A stretch of 64,000 nucleotides of DNA from Chaetorhynchus papuensis (taxonomy: Eukaryota > Chordata > Aves > Passeriformes > Rhipiduridae): contig VWYX01000202.1 of NCBI GenBank assembly GCA_013396525.1, forward strand, positions 930,001 to 994,000, read 5' to 3'. The position numbers and the translations under genes were made by a program. Below the pieces are notes generated by a model that made no database searches, was not told where the DNA came from, and was given only the letters and a program-made list of their open reading frames with translations. Positions 25,639-37,638 of the stretch are shown here, in pieces; within the stretch, counting starts at the first letter, position 1; every line of letters begins with the position of its first letter.

Positions 25639-25806
25639 CGAGATGAGGATCCTCGCTGATCTCGGCGTCGCTCCGTGGCTTTCAGCCGAGTCCTTGCTGC
25701 CACCTTCTGGTGCTGGTTCCTTGCTCGGCACAGGCTGGAGGGAAGGGAGATGCCAATGGATGTGCAGCTGACCGTGCCTGCAGGATTCCCGGTGTTCAGC
25801 AGGTCC
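25639..25806. promoter_or_regulatory. Short CpG-dense patch with a CTCF-like core
   Basis: Eleven CpG dinucleotides occur in 168 bp, seven of them in the first 50 bp. The surrounding kilobases are AT-rich and nearly CpG-free. The patch includes a GAGGATCCTC palindrome (25645-25654) and the CTCF-like site at 25697-25710. It is too short for a classical CpG island. Retained CpGs suggest germline hypomethylation, as at an orphan promoter or enhancer, or a recently acquired GC-rich insertion. Confidence 0.4.
25697..25710 (-). promoter_or_regulatory. Candidate CTCF binding core
   Basis: The minus strand reads CCAGAAGGTGGCAG. This matches the vertebrate CTCF core CCASYAGRKGGCRS at 13 of 14 positions; the mismatch is A for Y at position 5. 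It sits inside the CpG-dense patch. Confidence 0.4.
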
Positions 25807-25891
25807 GAGGTGAAGGGGGGGAATAAGCTCCCCACTCACAGTAAATGGTTGCCAAAATGATACTAACCCAACAGTCTTTCTTACTTCATAG

Positions 25892-26013
25892 AGAGGAAAG
25901 GGTCCCCTTGGAGCTGCAGCCAAAACCAAATGGACATGGAATGAAATTATATCAGATATTATTATTGATTGTGATTTTCCAATGGCTTTTTGTACCTTTT
26001 CTGTATCTTGCGT
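25892..26013 (+). other. Speculative 122-nt exon-like segment
   Basis: A strong acceptor-like sequence (CAGTCTTTCTTACTTCATAG) ends at 25891 and a donor-like GTAAGTACG starts at 26014. The frame beginning at the first base is open throughout; it starts RGKGPLGAAAKTKW and ends FCTFSVSC. A second plus-strand frame and a minus-strand frame are also open here, so openness alone proves little. It starts only 86 bp after the CpG-dense patch at 25.64-25.81 kb. I recognise no protein family, and no partner exon was identified nearby. Confidence 0.17.
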
Positions 26014-29000
26014 GTAAGTACGTAATGCAAAAAAACCCTGTTTGATCCATAACCACCAATATAACAATCCTGCCCATTCAAATAGCCAGTTTGTTCCTCA
26101 GTAGGTTTGAGGGGTATTGTTTGTGGGTTTATTTGGGTTTGTTGTTGTTCTTGGCATGGTTATTTAATCTTTCCAAACACACAAAAAAATATTCTAAGAT
26201 GAGATCTCTGTCCCACTGAAATAATCAGCAAGTTGCCATTGCCTTGAGTAGGGTGGTGTTTGTTGCTTTGCCTGCAGCTTTTGCACAGGCAGAAATTACC
26301 TTATGATGCTTGTTTTGTGATGGAACAGTGGAATGGGAAGTTCCTGGGCAGCAGATGTCCTGGGAGGTGTTCCATGCCCTTGGTACTGAGTGGTGATGAA
26401 AGACTTGGCTGTCCCAGCTTGGGCTGCGGGCTCCAAGCTCTCTGCTGGGAAAGAGCAGGCGCGGCACTGAGCATCCATCCCAGCTCCTTCCCAGAGAACA
26501 GATGGGCCATCACCTTGCCTTGTTTAGCCTCTCCATCATTTTCTGAATCACCAGGTTGCAATTTCTGGACCTGCTTTAGTTGTACCGGGAATCTTGAATT
26601 CCCTCCAAAGGTACAACGCACGTTTTGAGGTAAGGGAGACGGCAGGAGGGCTCAGAGGTTGATGTAACACGAGAAACTCACTGGAACCTGCATTCATTTA
26701 TACCCACAGAAAATACTACCTATGATTAGGCCAGACTTTGAGTCAGGATTTGACTCCTTGCTGGTATTAGGGTGATTCTTTTCAGGGATTAAAGTTTTCA
26801 TAATTCTCACTCGTGTCAAGCCAGAGGCTCAGGGTGCAGGGATCTCTGAGGGCATCAGTTCTTACCAGCAGGGCTTCAAATATGAACTTCAGCCAATACC
26901 TGTGCAGCAGGCTTTTTGGGGAAAAAGGAAATGGAGTAAAAATTTAAGGTGTGTATCTGTCATCCTACCTTACTCCCTTATAGCCAATGATTTGGTGATT
27001 GGTCAGTGGTTGGCTCAAGCTTAGAAACATAAATGGATGTTCTGGTGGTCAGGTAGTTCATAGCTGAATCTGAGTTTTTCATTAGAAGTGGAAATCAAAT
27101 GTTCCAGTATTATTATGTTGGAAACATCCAGTACTGGGTCAAAGATTAGTCTTATGAAATGAGTCAGTAGCATCTGTTCGTTATATCTCAGCCTCTTAGG
27201 TGGGCAAGGGGAGGACTGTGAGGAGATGGAGACTCTGCACTTCAGTTTTAGAACCCTCCAGGAGAAGGACGGGGTGGATTAATGTATTAAAACAGTATGC
27301 AAAGGCCTACTCTGGCATGGAACCAAATGGTTTCTCTGCTCTTCCTCAGGACCTCTCAGCAACAAGAGGGATAGTTAGGAGGTAATTCCAAATTTCTTTG
27401 GGTCCTGCTTCCCAAAATTAAGCTTCTGATGCTTTGCAGAGGAGCATGGTTTCCTCACACATAGCCAGAAGCTCACTGTGTGCTTTTGTCTTGTGGAGCA
27501 CTTGCAGTGTGGTTTGGATTTCTTGGGAGTGACCTTGTCTGACTGAAGAAGTAAACATTCTGATGTCATGTCTCCTTTTTTTCTTTGTCCTTTGTCACCC
27601 ATTATGTGACAAATAGGAAAAATAAGATTTATCTTGTTTCTACATCATGATTCCTGAATTAATCTTTATATTTCAACTGTGTTTATATGACTCTTAATGA
27701 AAGAGGATCTCTTCTTGCATTATCTCGATGATTAATGGTTGTTGTTGAAAAAACCAGATGTGACTTAATGTTAGAAGTGCAAATGATTTCCAGACTGCAA
27801 TTACAGTGAATTAGTTTAACCATTAATATCTTCCAAATTGAATTATGCTGTATGTGAGGTCACTGGTAGTGGCTGCAACTAATACCTGACCATATGTGTC
27901 TGTCTGTTATTTTAACCTACTCATTGTTGCATCCAGAGACATAATTGATGTCACAAAATGGGGTTTGCTATGGTCTATTAACTCCTATTAATTATTTGGA
28001 TCATTGGACACCTGACTGCTCCACCCCTGTGTGTGCAGCTGCTCGGGGAACATCCTCTAAGGCTGGGAGCGCCCGAGCACTCCAGACCCAGGGTTTTGCT
28101 CTTTCCTTCATGTAATGAATACTGTGGTTTCTTTCCTAAAATTCAATCGTTCCTTTGAATACCCCTTAAAATTTTATTATATGATGCAAGCAGATACAAA
28201 CAAAACCACAGCAGAAAAGTAAATTCCCTTGATTCGCTTGATCTCCATTTTTATTATCGCTGCTAATTATGAAGCACTTCAGGCAGGAAATTCCATGTAG
28301 TTGAACTTAATGGCTTATTTGAACCAGGTAGGCATATTCTACTGAAAATATTCTGCTCACTAAATGTAAGTTGTTCATTAAAAGAAATATGCAATTTGTT
28401 ACAATTGGTAGCATTTCATACTCTGAAATTTAAGCAATTTTGTAATGGTGACGATAATGGTATTAGCTTATACAATTCCTGGTTTGTAGAACAGCTTAAG
28501 GTAATTTTAGAAAGTAGAGACTCCATCTTAACTATCGCATTGAAAAATGCAGTAGGAATACATTTAAACTTTGTGGATTTAGTATGTGAATATATTGGTG
28601 TAAACAGAGCTGCATCATAGAGCTCTATACCCCACAGGAACAATTTCTGAATTTGTGTCTCTAGGCCTGTTTTTTGTCCTTCTTTAAGATGAAAAGTAAT
28701 AAGTAGCTTTGCCCCCCACATACTTGGTTTTGTATTTTTAAAGTGAAACGGTTTTACTGTTTTCATTAACATTCCTGTTGACGAAAACAATTGGGAAAAG
28801 GAACATCTGCTTTACTTAGAACAGCTCCAAGTTCTGTAAAGTGTACAAAGGGTTGTGAGTAAATACAAACGAATAAAGGCCTTGCCAGGGTGATGCATTG
28901 ATGTGTTTGGAAGAAAGACAGCAGCTAAAAATTTGCTTAAATACTTGAATAAGCATAATCAGAAAGGTGGTATTTGCACAAGCAATTCCACCTTCCGAAA

Positions 29001-31815
29001 TAATCCCCACCGATTTCATGAATCTGTTTGGGCCAACAAGGTTTGTCTGATCAACTCTTAAGGGAAACTTTCACCAGTGGATAGTAAAAAATAAAAGAAG
29101 AAATATAGTTCAATTTAAACAAAGAACTGACTGGTTTAGAGACATTCTCTATTTAATTTCCACTGTGTGCCTTTTCTTTTTTGCTCTATTGCTTTGAAAG
29201 GCAAGGACTCATGACTTTTATCCTTCCTAAAATATCTCAGGGCAGCCAGCCAGCATAAAATATATCTTCCTGCTTATGTGTGCACTCAGTCTTCAGGTCC
29301 ATTTCAGTACAGTTGCTAAAGGAATAATAAATAATTTAATTATCTGATAGTAATTAGTGTTGCTCACAGAGGACCCTGTGAATAGCAGTCTGTGGACCGG
29401 AATGGTTTATTTACGGATAGTGTGTGTATTTTCCTTAAGATGTTTCCAAATTTTGTCTGCCTGTCGCAGTACAACTGAAACATCAATGAAATGAAGGATT
29501 GCCTGCCGTGTCTGGAAGGCAGTTGTCTAAGATCCATGGGGTTTTGAGAATTAGATATAACTTCGCTTTGAGATAGCAGGTTCCTAGCCTGCAAATTTAA
29601 TGAATAATCAAGAGGTATTATTATTTCATGCCTAATGTCCCTGCTAGGAAGGGATTTACAGTTGCATTTTTATTTGGAATGGCTATGCATGTCAAGAGAA
29701 AACAATTACTTCATTGTTACATAGAGGCATCATTCACTCCCATTTTAAAGGAAAAACCATCCAGGAATAGCTATAAGTAGAAACTGACATCTGGCTCTTC
29801 TTGTTTTTATTCTGGGGCTCCAAAAATATGATGTCTGGCCTCCAAAGTGTTTGTATGCAGACTTCAAAGGGCTTTTGTAGCTGTCACCATGGAAAGGGGC
29901 TGGAAGGGAACATGCCTAGTTCAGAGCATGGCAGTGCCAGTAGAGATGAGAGAGCAAAGGACTGCTCAGAAGATGGTGATAAAGGGCATCCAAGGCCTGC
30001 TGGAAATGAGGGTACCGATGACTAGGCAGGACCTGGGAATTTCAGGAGCCAGTTCCTTTGATCTGTGGATGTACTCTGTTGAAGTGATGGGAGCCTGAGT
30101 GTGTGGGTTATCCTTCCAACAGATGACCCGTTCATGGATAGGAAAATAGAGCTGAGCCTGCCTGGGAAGGCAAAATATGATTGTAATAGAAGCTCATGCC
30201 GCAATGGGAGACAAGAGATCTATTTCCTTCTCAGTTGCATGTCTGCTATAGCCCTGGGTAAACCACTTAATGGAATTGATGATGTACTGATCTAGCCAGG
30301 AAACAGATGTTTCACTTCCCCACTTCACAGAGTATTATGAAGATGGAACCATCTGATCAGTCAGGGGTGGTGTGGTGACGAGGGTGACATCAGTTCTGGA
30401 GATGAAGATGTGTGGGGTGAGAATCCAACTCTGCAGAATCCAAAATACTAGAACCAGAGAAGGTTCATCAGTGGTTTCATGTGATGGTTGTGGCATGCAG
30501 GCATCTGCAGACTATTTGAAGATGAAACAGTGAATGAATGGATATAAGGAAATGAGCTATTTTATGTTCCAAAATATCATTAGTCTTAAGGGAGATACTC
30601 ATTAAAAGTACAGAGGGCATGTGGTGCACGGGTGCCCTGCAGAGTCAGTGCCTAAGGGATTGAGCTCTTCTGGGTTTGCTGAACCACCACTCACAAAGAG
30701 CAAGCCAGAACTTCTTCCAGGTCTACTGATGGAATGAAAACCCCCACCATCTCCCAGTCCTCCAAGACGGATTCTCTGAGTGCGGGATATATTTGCTATT
30801 GCAACACAACATATGGCTGTACCTGGCACCATTTCCTCCAAGACATCCCATATGCTTGCAGTCTGGAAGTTGTTTGCAAAGAGCCTTACTGACTCATCCC
30901 AAGTATGTAATCAGCTGGGAATAATAATAAAGAAATGATCTAAATTTATTACAGGTTAGGTTTTTATTTCTGTGCACTGCATTTCATCAGAACAAAGTAT
31001 AATTTTTCTAACAGACGAGGAAGCAGGTATGCTGAGTACCTGGGTGTCACAGGCAAATCACAAAATTAATTATCTGTCAAATTTTACTTCAGAAAAGGGG
31101 ATATTTATTGGGGAAGGTATTAAGCAGATGCAGACATGTTTTGCATGTTGAAAGGCATTTTGCAGACATCACTCAGTTTTTTGAACCTCCCCAATGGATG
31201 TTTGTTGGTGTTTTCCATCCCTAAGGAAGCAGGATACAGGAGGAATGAGTTTGTATTTTAACAATCAGTGCTAGAATCTGTTGATAGTAACCTTGGCTTT
31301 CTCCCATGATATGGGAGGGAAACAGTTCTTTCTGCACTTTGGAAATTAATTTAAAAAAAAAAATTACTGGGCCTTATGAAACTTTTAGAAGTCCAGAGGT
31401 AAGACCTTGACACAAACGCTGTCATCTTTTCACAGGCACACCAAATTATTTTGATCTCTTGAGATTCCAGTGGAATTCTAGTCAAGATCTATGGTGGGAT
31501 TTTGTAAAGGAATGCTCTCAGAAATTCTGTGTTGTGGGGGTGAATAGATCTAATGTTCAGATCAGCTGCAGGCAATCTGTAGGGCTTTACTGTGTGTCTG
31601 CGAACACACCATGCACTACGGTGACAAATGATGGAGATAATTATGAAAAAGAGGATTTGGAAATCCCGGCTCAGGCTGGAGTATTTTAACATAGCTTAAA
31701 AAACACCAGCTTTTATAAAGCAAGCTTGCTCCTAAAGCTTCCCTTCCTTCCTGATAACTTGTGATCCTGGGGATGAGAAAGCCTTTTCCAGCCCAAGGCC
31801 TGAGTCTGGCAGGAT
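26014..31815. other. Non-coding stretch with one doubtful open frame
   Basis: Mostly unique AT-rich sequence. The only segment worth noting is the minus-strand open frame at 30602-30910. A 122-codon plus-strand frame at 26260-26628 and a 124-codon minus-strand frame at 28416-28790 have no recognisable domains. Confidence 0.65.
30602..30910 (-). other. Uncharacterised 102-codon open frame, coding status doubtful
   Basis: On the minus strand this frame is open from after an in-frame TGA (30911-30913) to TAA at 30602. The predicted peptide includes SIWDVLEEMVPGTAICC and a glycine-rich GGLGDGGGFHSISRPGRSSG, and ends in a cysteine-containing tail. An internal GTGAGT after the LLF codons could act as a donor. 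No good upstream acceptor is in a compatible position, and I recognise no domain. It could be a decayed exon, a retrocopy fragment or chance. Confidence 0.14.
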
Positions 31816-31958
31816 CGGGAATGCTGCTGGAGCAGCGCTTCCTGCGAGCAGAGAGCCTTTGGCCCCCGGGAGCGGGGTTGGGGTGGCTGTGAGCTCCTCT
31901 GGAAGGCTCTGGCACTCGGTCCCATCCCGGTACCGCCGCAGGGTTTGGCTCCCACTCG
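31816..31958. promoter_or_regulatory. Short CpG-dense, GC-rich patch
   Basis: Ten CpGs lie in 143 bp. My hand count over 31811-31960 gives about 67% G+C, against an AT-rich surround. Only its length keeps it from meeting the usual CpG-island definition. It lies between long open frames on both strands (minus to the left, plus from 32110 to the right). It could be an orphan CpG island, a small promoter or an enhancer. Confidence 0.4.
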
Positions 31959-32109
31959 CTGTAGCTCATGCATTGCTGCAGCTGAGGGACAGATATTAAT
32001 TCAATTGCATGAGCAACTTGGGAGCCCATTAGAGGCTGCTGCTCCTCAGCTGTCACAATGAGGAAGTTTTTTTGCTGGGAATACAGCATTTTTCCGGTTG
32101 CATATATGA

Positions 32110-32490
32110 GAACAGGTAAATCACAGCGAAGACTCTGCAGTAAATGTGCATCTACGTAATGCTGAAGGTGGCAAGGATAAGCAGCAAAGGTTTTCATCAA
32201 AAGCAAACCAACCTGAGGAGTCAAGGATTTTCTCTCTCTTACATGAATTTAGTGAAGCACGAACTGAAGCCAAGCTCACCTGGGATGTTTCAAGTGGCCC
32301 TTCAAAAGGGACCATATTCAATGCCCAACAGTGCAAAGATTCTAACAAAATGTTAATGGCAGAAAGTGATGAGCCCACGAGAAGGAAATCTTTGAATGCC
32401 TCAGCTCGGGGGCAGAAATGTGGATTGCTGGTTGGCACTGGAGAAAGTGCTTATGTTTTTCAGAACTGTAGTGGATATCAGTGTTTATAG
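32110..32490 (+). other. Uncharacterised 126-codon open frame, coding status doubtful
   Basis: This frame is open from just after an in-frame TGA (32107-32109) to TAG at 32490. It has no in-frame ATG near its 5' end; the first ATG codons are about two-thirds of the way in, so it could only be an exon or a pseudogene remnant. My count from 32146 on gives G at about 31% of first codon positions versus 22-23% at second and third, a mild coding-like bias. The predicted peptide is hydrophilic (for example SEARTEAKLTWDVSS and EPTRRKSLNASARG) with no recognisable domain. Candidate acceptor AGs lie at 32114-32115 and 32139-32140, but both have weak pyrimidine tracts. It begins about 150 bp after the CpG-dense patch. 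Low confidence. Confidence 0.17.
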
Positions 32491-35400
32491 ATGCCAGCTC
32501 CTATCCCAACATGCATGGCTTTTTGTGCAGAAAAACACATGTTCTTGCTCTTTTTAGTGGCTTCCACCTACAGTTTTTCTTGCAGTGGAACCTGACCATC
32601 TGTCTGTTTCTATTGTGTGTAAGATGCAGGAATGTGGTGGTGGATTCTGGCTCTAAAGTGAAGAGAAAGGAATAAACAAGTCCTGGCTAAGGAAGTGCAA
32701 AGTGCTCATAAAGGCACTTTCGGTTGGAAAACCAAATTATGTGATTCAGAGCAAGTTATTAGAAATGTACAAATATGTGACTGTAGGTAATGTGGATGTG
32801 TTTAAATAAAAATCTTCTCTTTGGAATAATAACCTCCTTTGTGGAAGACAGCAAGTAGTTGCAGCTGTCCTCATGGTGTTCTTGCACTGAACTTCTTTTG
32901 GAGACCAGGAAAATTATGTATCTGCGTGGCATGATTAGAATTGTGTTCACAAAACATGGCATCTGACCTTACAAAAAAGAAAATCAATGCAGGACAAGTC
33001 CTGATTAGATTTTTTTGCCAGCATTGCACTTTTTGAACTCAAATGGATGTGCAAGGTGAAGCGCAGCGTGTAAGCTACAGGCTTATGGTTTTGCTCTGAG
33101 AGGATGAATAAACAAAGAATTTGCAATTCATTTTATCTTGCAAAGTCACATTTTACCACCCCTCATGTAAATAGATTGTATTCATTTTGTTAGTGCTTGG
33201 AAGGGAATTTTGGCAAGTTAAATGTCTGGAAGAAAGGTTTAGATCCACATTTTGGAAAGTTCACAGATGAGGCAGTAAGTTTTTGTTCTATTCCAAGGAA
33301 GAGCAGAGTTCGCCCTTTCCTGTTTACATACAGAGGTGCTGCTCTGCCTTTTGGAAGCAGAATGTGAATGACTTGTTACTGAACCACATTTAGTTTGCTT
33401 GTTTTCCTGTCCAAAACAACAAGTAAATAATTTATATGCAAATGTTCATTCAGTTTGTTTTAAAGAATTTGTTTTTTTCCAAAAAGGTTATAAATGATGC
33501 ACATATTAAAAATTCAGAACTTCTCAGAAAGTTTGTTGCTGCTATCTCAGACCTGCTTAATGCACTTAAACACTTAAGTTTTTTTGCTAATTAATCTGTA
33601 GATATCTGTAGTAATTATGCCTATGGGGGCTGCTCAGGACCATTTTGATTTTAAGTGGCTTCTTTAACTAACTTTTCTGAGATGCAGAACTACATGGCTC
33701 ATATTTACCTGATCCATGAGCTGCTCTTGTGGCACATCCCAACCCTACAGGTGTCACATGGAGCACGTTAAGTTGTGCTCAGTGAACCAGCAGGAAAGAG
33801 GCAGTAAAGAAATGGCATGGAAGTTGTGATGAGATTATTGCAGAGTGAGGAAATGCTGGCGCTGGCCAGTTCAGCCAGTCAGTGTCTGCAACCAGGATGG
33901 TTTCCTACACCACGATGTGTAAGTGCCTGATTGGCAAATGTGCAGCCTTTCTGAGGTCATGGGGTGGTTATAATTAGGACAGCAGTTATAGCCTGGTGCA
34001 TTTAACTCTTCATGCCTCAGAAGATGTGTAGGACTGACAAAGAAGAAAAGTGAAATGCAGCTGTCTGGTGGAAGCAATGGAGTTTCACAAACTGTTCCTT
34101 TCAGCTTTTCAGGATGCTAGGGGTGAATGATGTGGCTTCACTCCTCCATCTAGAAATGAGCAAGAAAATGTGTGAAACCACCCATTCCCTGCCTGTAATT
34201 GATATTCTGTAACCATGTAGTGTAGAATGACTTATCTTTCCAGGAGTACTAATCGTTGTCAATCAGTAATACTAATCAGTAATGACTTTCCATAAATCTC
34301 CCCAAGAGCAATCGGACCACTCCAGCTTGGGACCTGCTATAAAAAATTGCCTGGGCTATCTAATCTCTGTGCTAGACAGAGCTGAAAATGCTGGCTCAAA
34401 TTAGTTTGTGATAGAGGCAGATAGCTCCATTTTGACGTGCCTGAGCTTGAAAAGATCTCCTTTAGCAGAAAATTGGGGAAGAGCTTAGTATGTCTTAATC
34501 CCAAATTTGAGATTTCATTTAAAAGTTTATAAGGACGATTTCTGTATTTACGTTTAATTTTATCTAAAGCTGCAGGAACTCTATCACTGCGGAGCTGAGC
34601 TTTACTCTTCTCTCCCCCTATTATTCTGCTAAGGAGCATCTCAAACTTGACCAAAAAAAGAAAGTCCAGGCTGGGCAATTCCCATTTATCTGCTGTGCTG
34701 GTTTTTGTGTTGGCTGAGGACCCTGCATGGACAGGACTCCATCAAGTCACATGCTCTGTGTCCATCTGTGCCACTGGCATTCTTCCAGCTGGATGTGCTT
34801 TCTTCAGACCGTTTAAAAGTGATTGAAGTGACAAAACTTTCACATTTTCCTCTGTGAAACTCTTCTATGCAGTTTTCCTGGTGTTGTGCTTACATTTTTC
34901 TTTAGGCTGCTGTCAGGCCATTGCTGTGGTGTACAGCCGTTGTTTCCCTTGGCACTTGGTCTTGTTCGTCTCTTTATATGGTTCAGCTCCACCTGAGCAC
35001 CATTATTACTCTCACTTTTCATTGCCTTTATTAATCCTCTGTATAAGCCACTAGCTTTGAAGTGGTATTTGGTTTTTGTCTTGTTTGAATCCTTCTAAAC
35101 CAGCTGATGTCTTTCTAGAACTGAGATGTTGAGAGCAGTACGCTCATGCAGCATTTGGACTATTGATTTGGTTCTTCAAACTGCTTTTAAAACAGCTCCC
35201 TTTAAACACAGGCACGGTTGGCTTTCCCTATAACATTTGACTGTACAGCTTCTCAGGGATGATCCTGACATTAAATTATCTCCAGCTAGTGTAGGATGAC
35301 TGTCACTGTGCGTGTAACATCCATTTTACAGTTTTTGTATTAAATAGCCAACTGCTCCTCGGCTTCTCTCTATAAGGATCAAGCTCTTGGAGACTGCCTA

Positions 35401-37310
35401 ATGCTGCACTGGTACTTGATCTGTCCTTTCTAGAACTGATTCTTTTCCCTGAGCTGTTTCAAGGAGGTGTTTATTCCCTGTAAACAAATCTTCTGGATTT
35501 TAACTTTACTGGGACATTTTGTTTGTTACTCACTTATGTTAATTTTGTTCTGTCACTCCTTCCCTATCACCCTCATAGTTACATCGAGACCATCTCTGAA
35601 TATTCATTTGTATTTTTAGCACAGGTTTTTTAAATCCCTTCCTCTGGAGAGGAGCTTTAATCTGTATTGTTTTAACTAGAGCAGTAAGGAAAATTTAGAA
35701 GTCACTTCGTTGTCCTGTGGTTTAGGTATCCAAAAGGACTTTTCTGTATTCCTTGCCTGCTTCTCCCTAAATTTTCTACCGAAACAAGCTTCAGCTACTG
35801 TCACCTATATAATACAGCACTTGCGTTACTGTTTCGTTTGTCTAAATCAAGGCTGTTTGCTGGGCTTAAATGTCAGTGGTTTCTAGTCTCAGAAAAATAA
35901 TGCTTCCCTATAAACGAAGGTAATGGACATTTTCTCTCTGCTGCCGTTCTGACAGCAAGAGTGATTCAAGCGACAGCAAGAAAGGAACCCTAAACATGAG
36001 CAATTAGCAGTGGATCTCAGGGCCCTGCTCTGCGAGCAGCGTTCAAAGTACAAATGAGCAATTGCAGAAGGCAAACCTAATCTAATACACTGAGTGGATT
36101 AGTGCCTCAGGCCCGTGGTGCATTTTCACAGCAATACAATCAGAGGTTTTATGACCCAGCGCTTGATAACAGCATTAGGAAAAAGCCCTATTTGTTACTG
36201 TCCAGAAACTGAGAAAGGCTGGCAAGATGGGTGCGCAGTTAACCTCCTGCATTTAAGAACCCTACCTATGGAAAGCGTCGTGGTTTTGGCAGAAGAATTC
36301 TCAATACCCAAATGTGATTTATATGCAGTTGGTTTATGGGGAAAGCACAGTTACTGGGAGAGAATTGTTGTGAGCATGTGTAGTGATACAACAGTGGTGT
36401 TGCTGTAGGCATTGTCTTCTGAACCTGTAATAGGGGAAATCTATAGGTGCAGATAAAATCAAGGGGAAGCTGATAAGGCGGGAGACCAGCTTTGGTGTTT
36501 GGAGCCCTTCATCTGGTTTAACAGTGAGCAACTAAACAGTACAGACTAGAATTAGATCGTATATTTTAAATCATTTATGTTGAACAGATCACCTGAAAGA
36601 TAAGGGGGTCTGGACTCTCTGGATCTGAGTTAGCAAATAGCTCTGAGTTCAGCAAAAGGGAGATGGGGTCTGGTGCAGACATTGGAATAGATACACAAGC
36701 ATGTGGATATCAAGGGCCAGCAGTTGTGAAAAATGATTGTGTGCTTTGTTGAGGATAAGATGTGAAAATGGCTGATGGTCAACCATTATACAACCTAACA
36801 ACGCCTTTTAAAGCTATGCAGTATTTTCTTTTTATAGTTTTCTTCCTCCTGGTAGGTGAAAGGGAATTATCTAAATTTATTTCATGTCTCCTAGCAGCTT
36901 CCTTATCTGTCCTACGGACTTGCTTTTGAGTTCTGCTAAATCTCTTAAACTCTGAAATCTTTTACCTCTGATGAAATCTGTTCTGCTGGCTGTTTAGGGA
37001 AATGGCTTTAGCTGTTGTCCTGCCATAACTCCTGACTTCAAATACCATCTGCCTCTCTGCTTCCTGAGCGCAGGAAGCTGCCCTGGAGCTGTCATCCAGG
37101 AGCTGATACCGAGAGAAAGAGAGGCAATGCTGAAGGCTCCACAAAGCCAGGGAGCACACAATGCCTGCCTCACACCAGGAGGAGGTGATCCCTCCGAAAA
37201 GCAGGAGAAGGGAAGAGCAGGGCAGTGTCGGGTGGGCAGGAGTTGAAGGCACCCCGCTGTGGGACTGGGCACAGAGCTGACCTCCAGCCCTCAGCAGCTG
37301 ACACTGCCCA
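32491..37310. other. Non-coding stretch, nothing distinctive
   Basis: Unique sequence with only a short 13-bp duplication (34261). The 97-codon frame at 36115-36408 and the 113-codon minus frame at 34337-34678 lack domains and splice context. The stretch becomes GC-richer toward 37.0-37.4 kb. Confidence 0.68.
34261..34286. repeat. Short 13-bp tandem duplication
   Basis: AATCAGTAAT occurs at 34261-34270 and again at 34274-34283. Each copy is followed by a three-base tail (ACT, then GAC), giving two 13-bp units. Confidence 0.75.
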
Positions 37311-37331
37311 GCACAGGTGCCTCACCTGTGC
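37311..37331. promoter_or_regulatory. Inverted pair of CAGGTG/CACCTG E-boxes
   Basis: GCACAGGTG and CACCTGTGC form a perfect 9-bp inverted repeat around a 3-base centre (37320-37322). It contains two E-boxes, CAGGTG at 37314-37319 and CACCTG at 37323-37328. Such E2-type boxes are bound by the ZEB and SNAI families and by some basic helix-loop-helix proteins. The site lies in a GC-richer stretch (about 37.0-37.4 kb). Occupancy is inference only. Confidence 0.45.
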
Positions 37332-37572
37332 CTTACCTGCTCAGCTCCACAGCTCAGTGCCAGGAACATGCTGCTCCTGTTGGCCAGAGCAGCAGGGGAG
37401 AGGCGTCTGATTCACAGTTGTAAACTTTGCTTCCCTACTATAGTTTTTGGTGGGTTTTTTTTCCCTCCACCTCCTGCTATGTGTAGTTTAAATGTGGCAA
37501 ATGCTGCTAAGGCAGGAAAGGACTAAACTCCTGTGCCTCCTCAAAAAGTTGAAAATACTGCCAACTATGCAT

Positions 37573-37638
37573 AAGCACAAGCTACCCCAAATAAAGATGA
37601 AGGTGAAGCACAAGTTACCCTAAATAAAGATGAAGGTG
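37573..37638. repeat. 33-bp tandem duplication, two copies
   Basis: Two directly adjacent 33-bp units (37573-37605 and 37606-37638), each starting AAGCACAAG and ending GATGAAGGTG, differ at only two positions (C to T in both cases). The unit length is a multiple of three, but no supported reading frame covers it. The high identity suggests a fairly recent slippage duplication. Confidence 0.92.

Noticed and set aside
26014..26019. GTAAGT as proof of a splice donor
   Set aside because: This hexamer is expected many times in 128 kb of double-stranded sequence. It is used only as weak support together with the upstream acceptor.
25474..26067. Minus-strand open frame of 197 codons
   Set aside because: Opposite-strand and alternative frames are open over part of the same interval, no domain is recognisable, and the GC-rich patch inside it lowers stop density.
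31616..32224. Minus-strand open frame of 202 codons, the longest in the window
   Set aside because: It runs through the GC-rich CpG patch where stops are rare, has no recognisable domain, and overlaps another open frame on the plus strand. Kept only as part of a finding.
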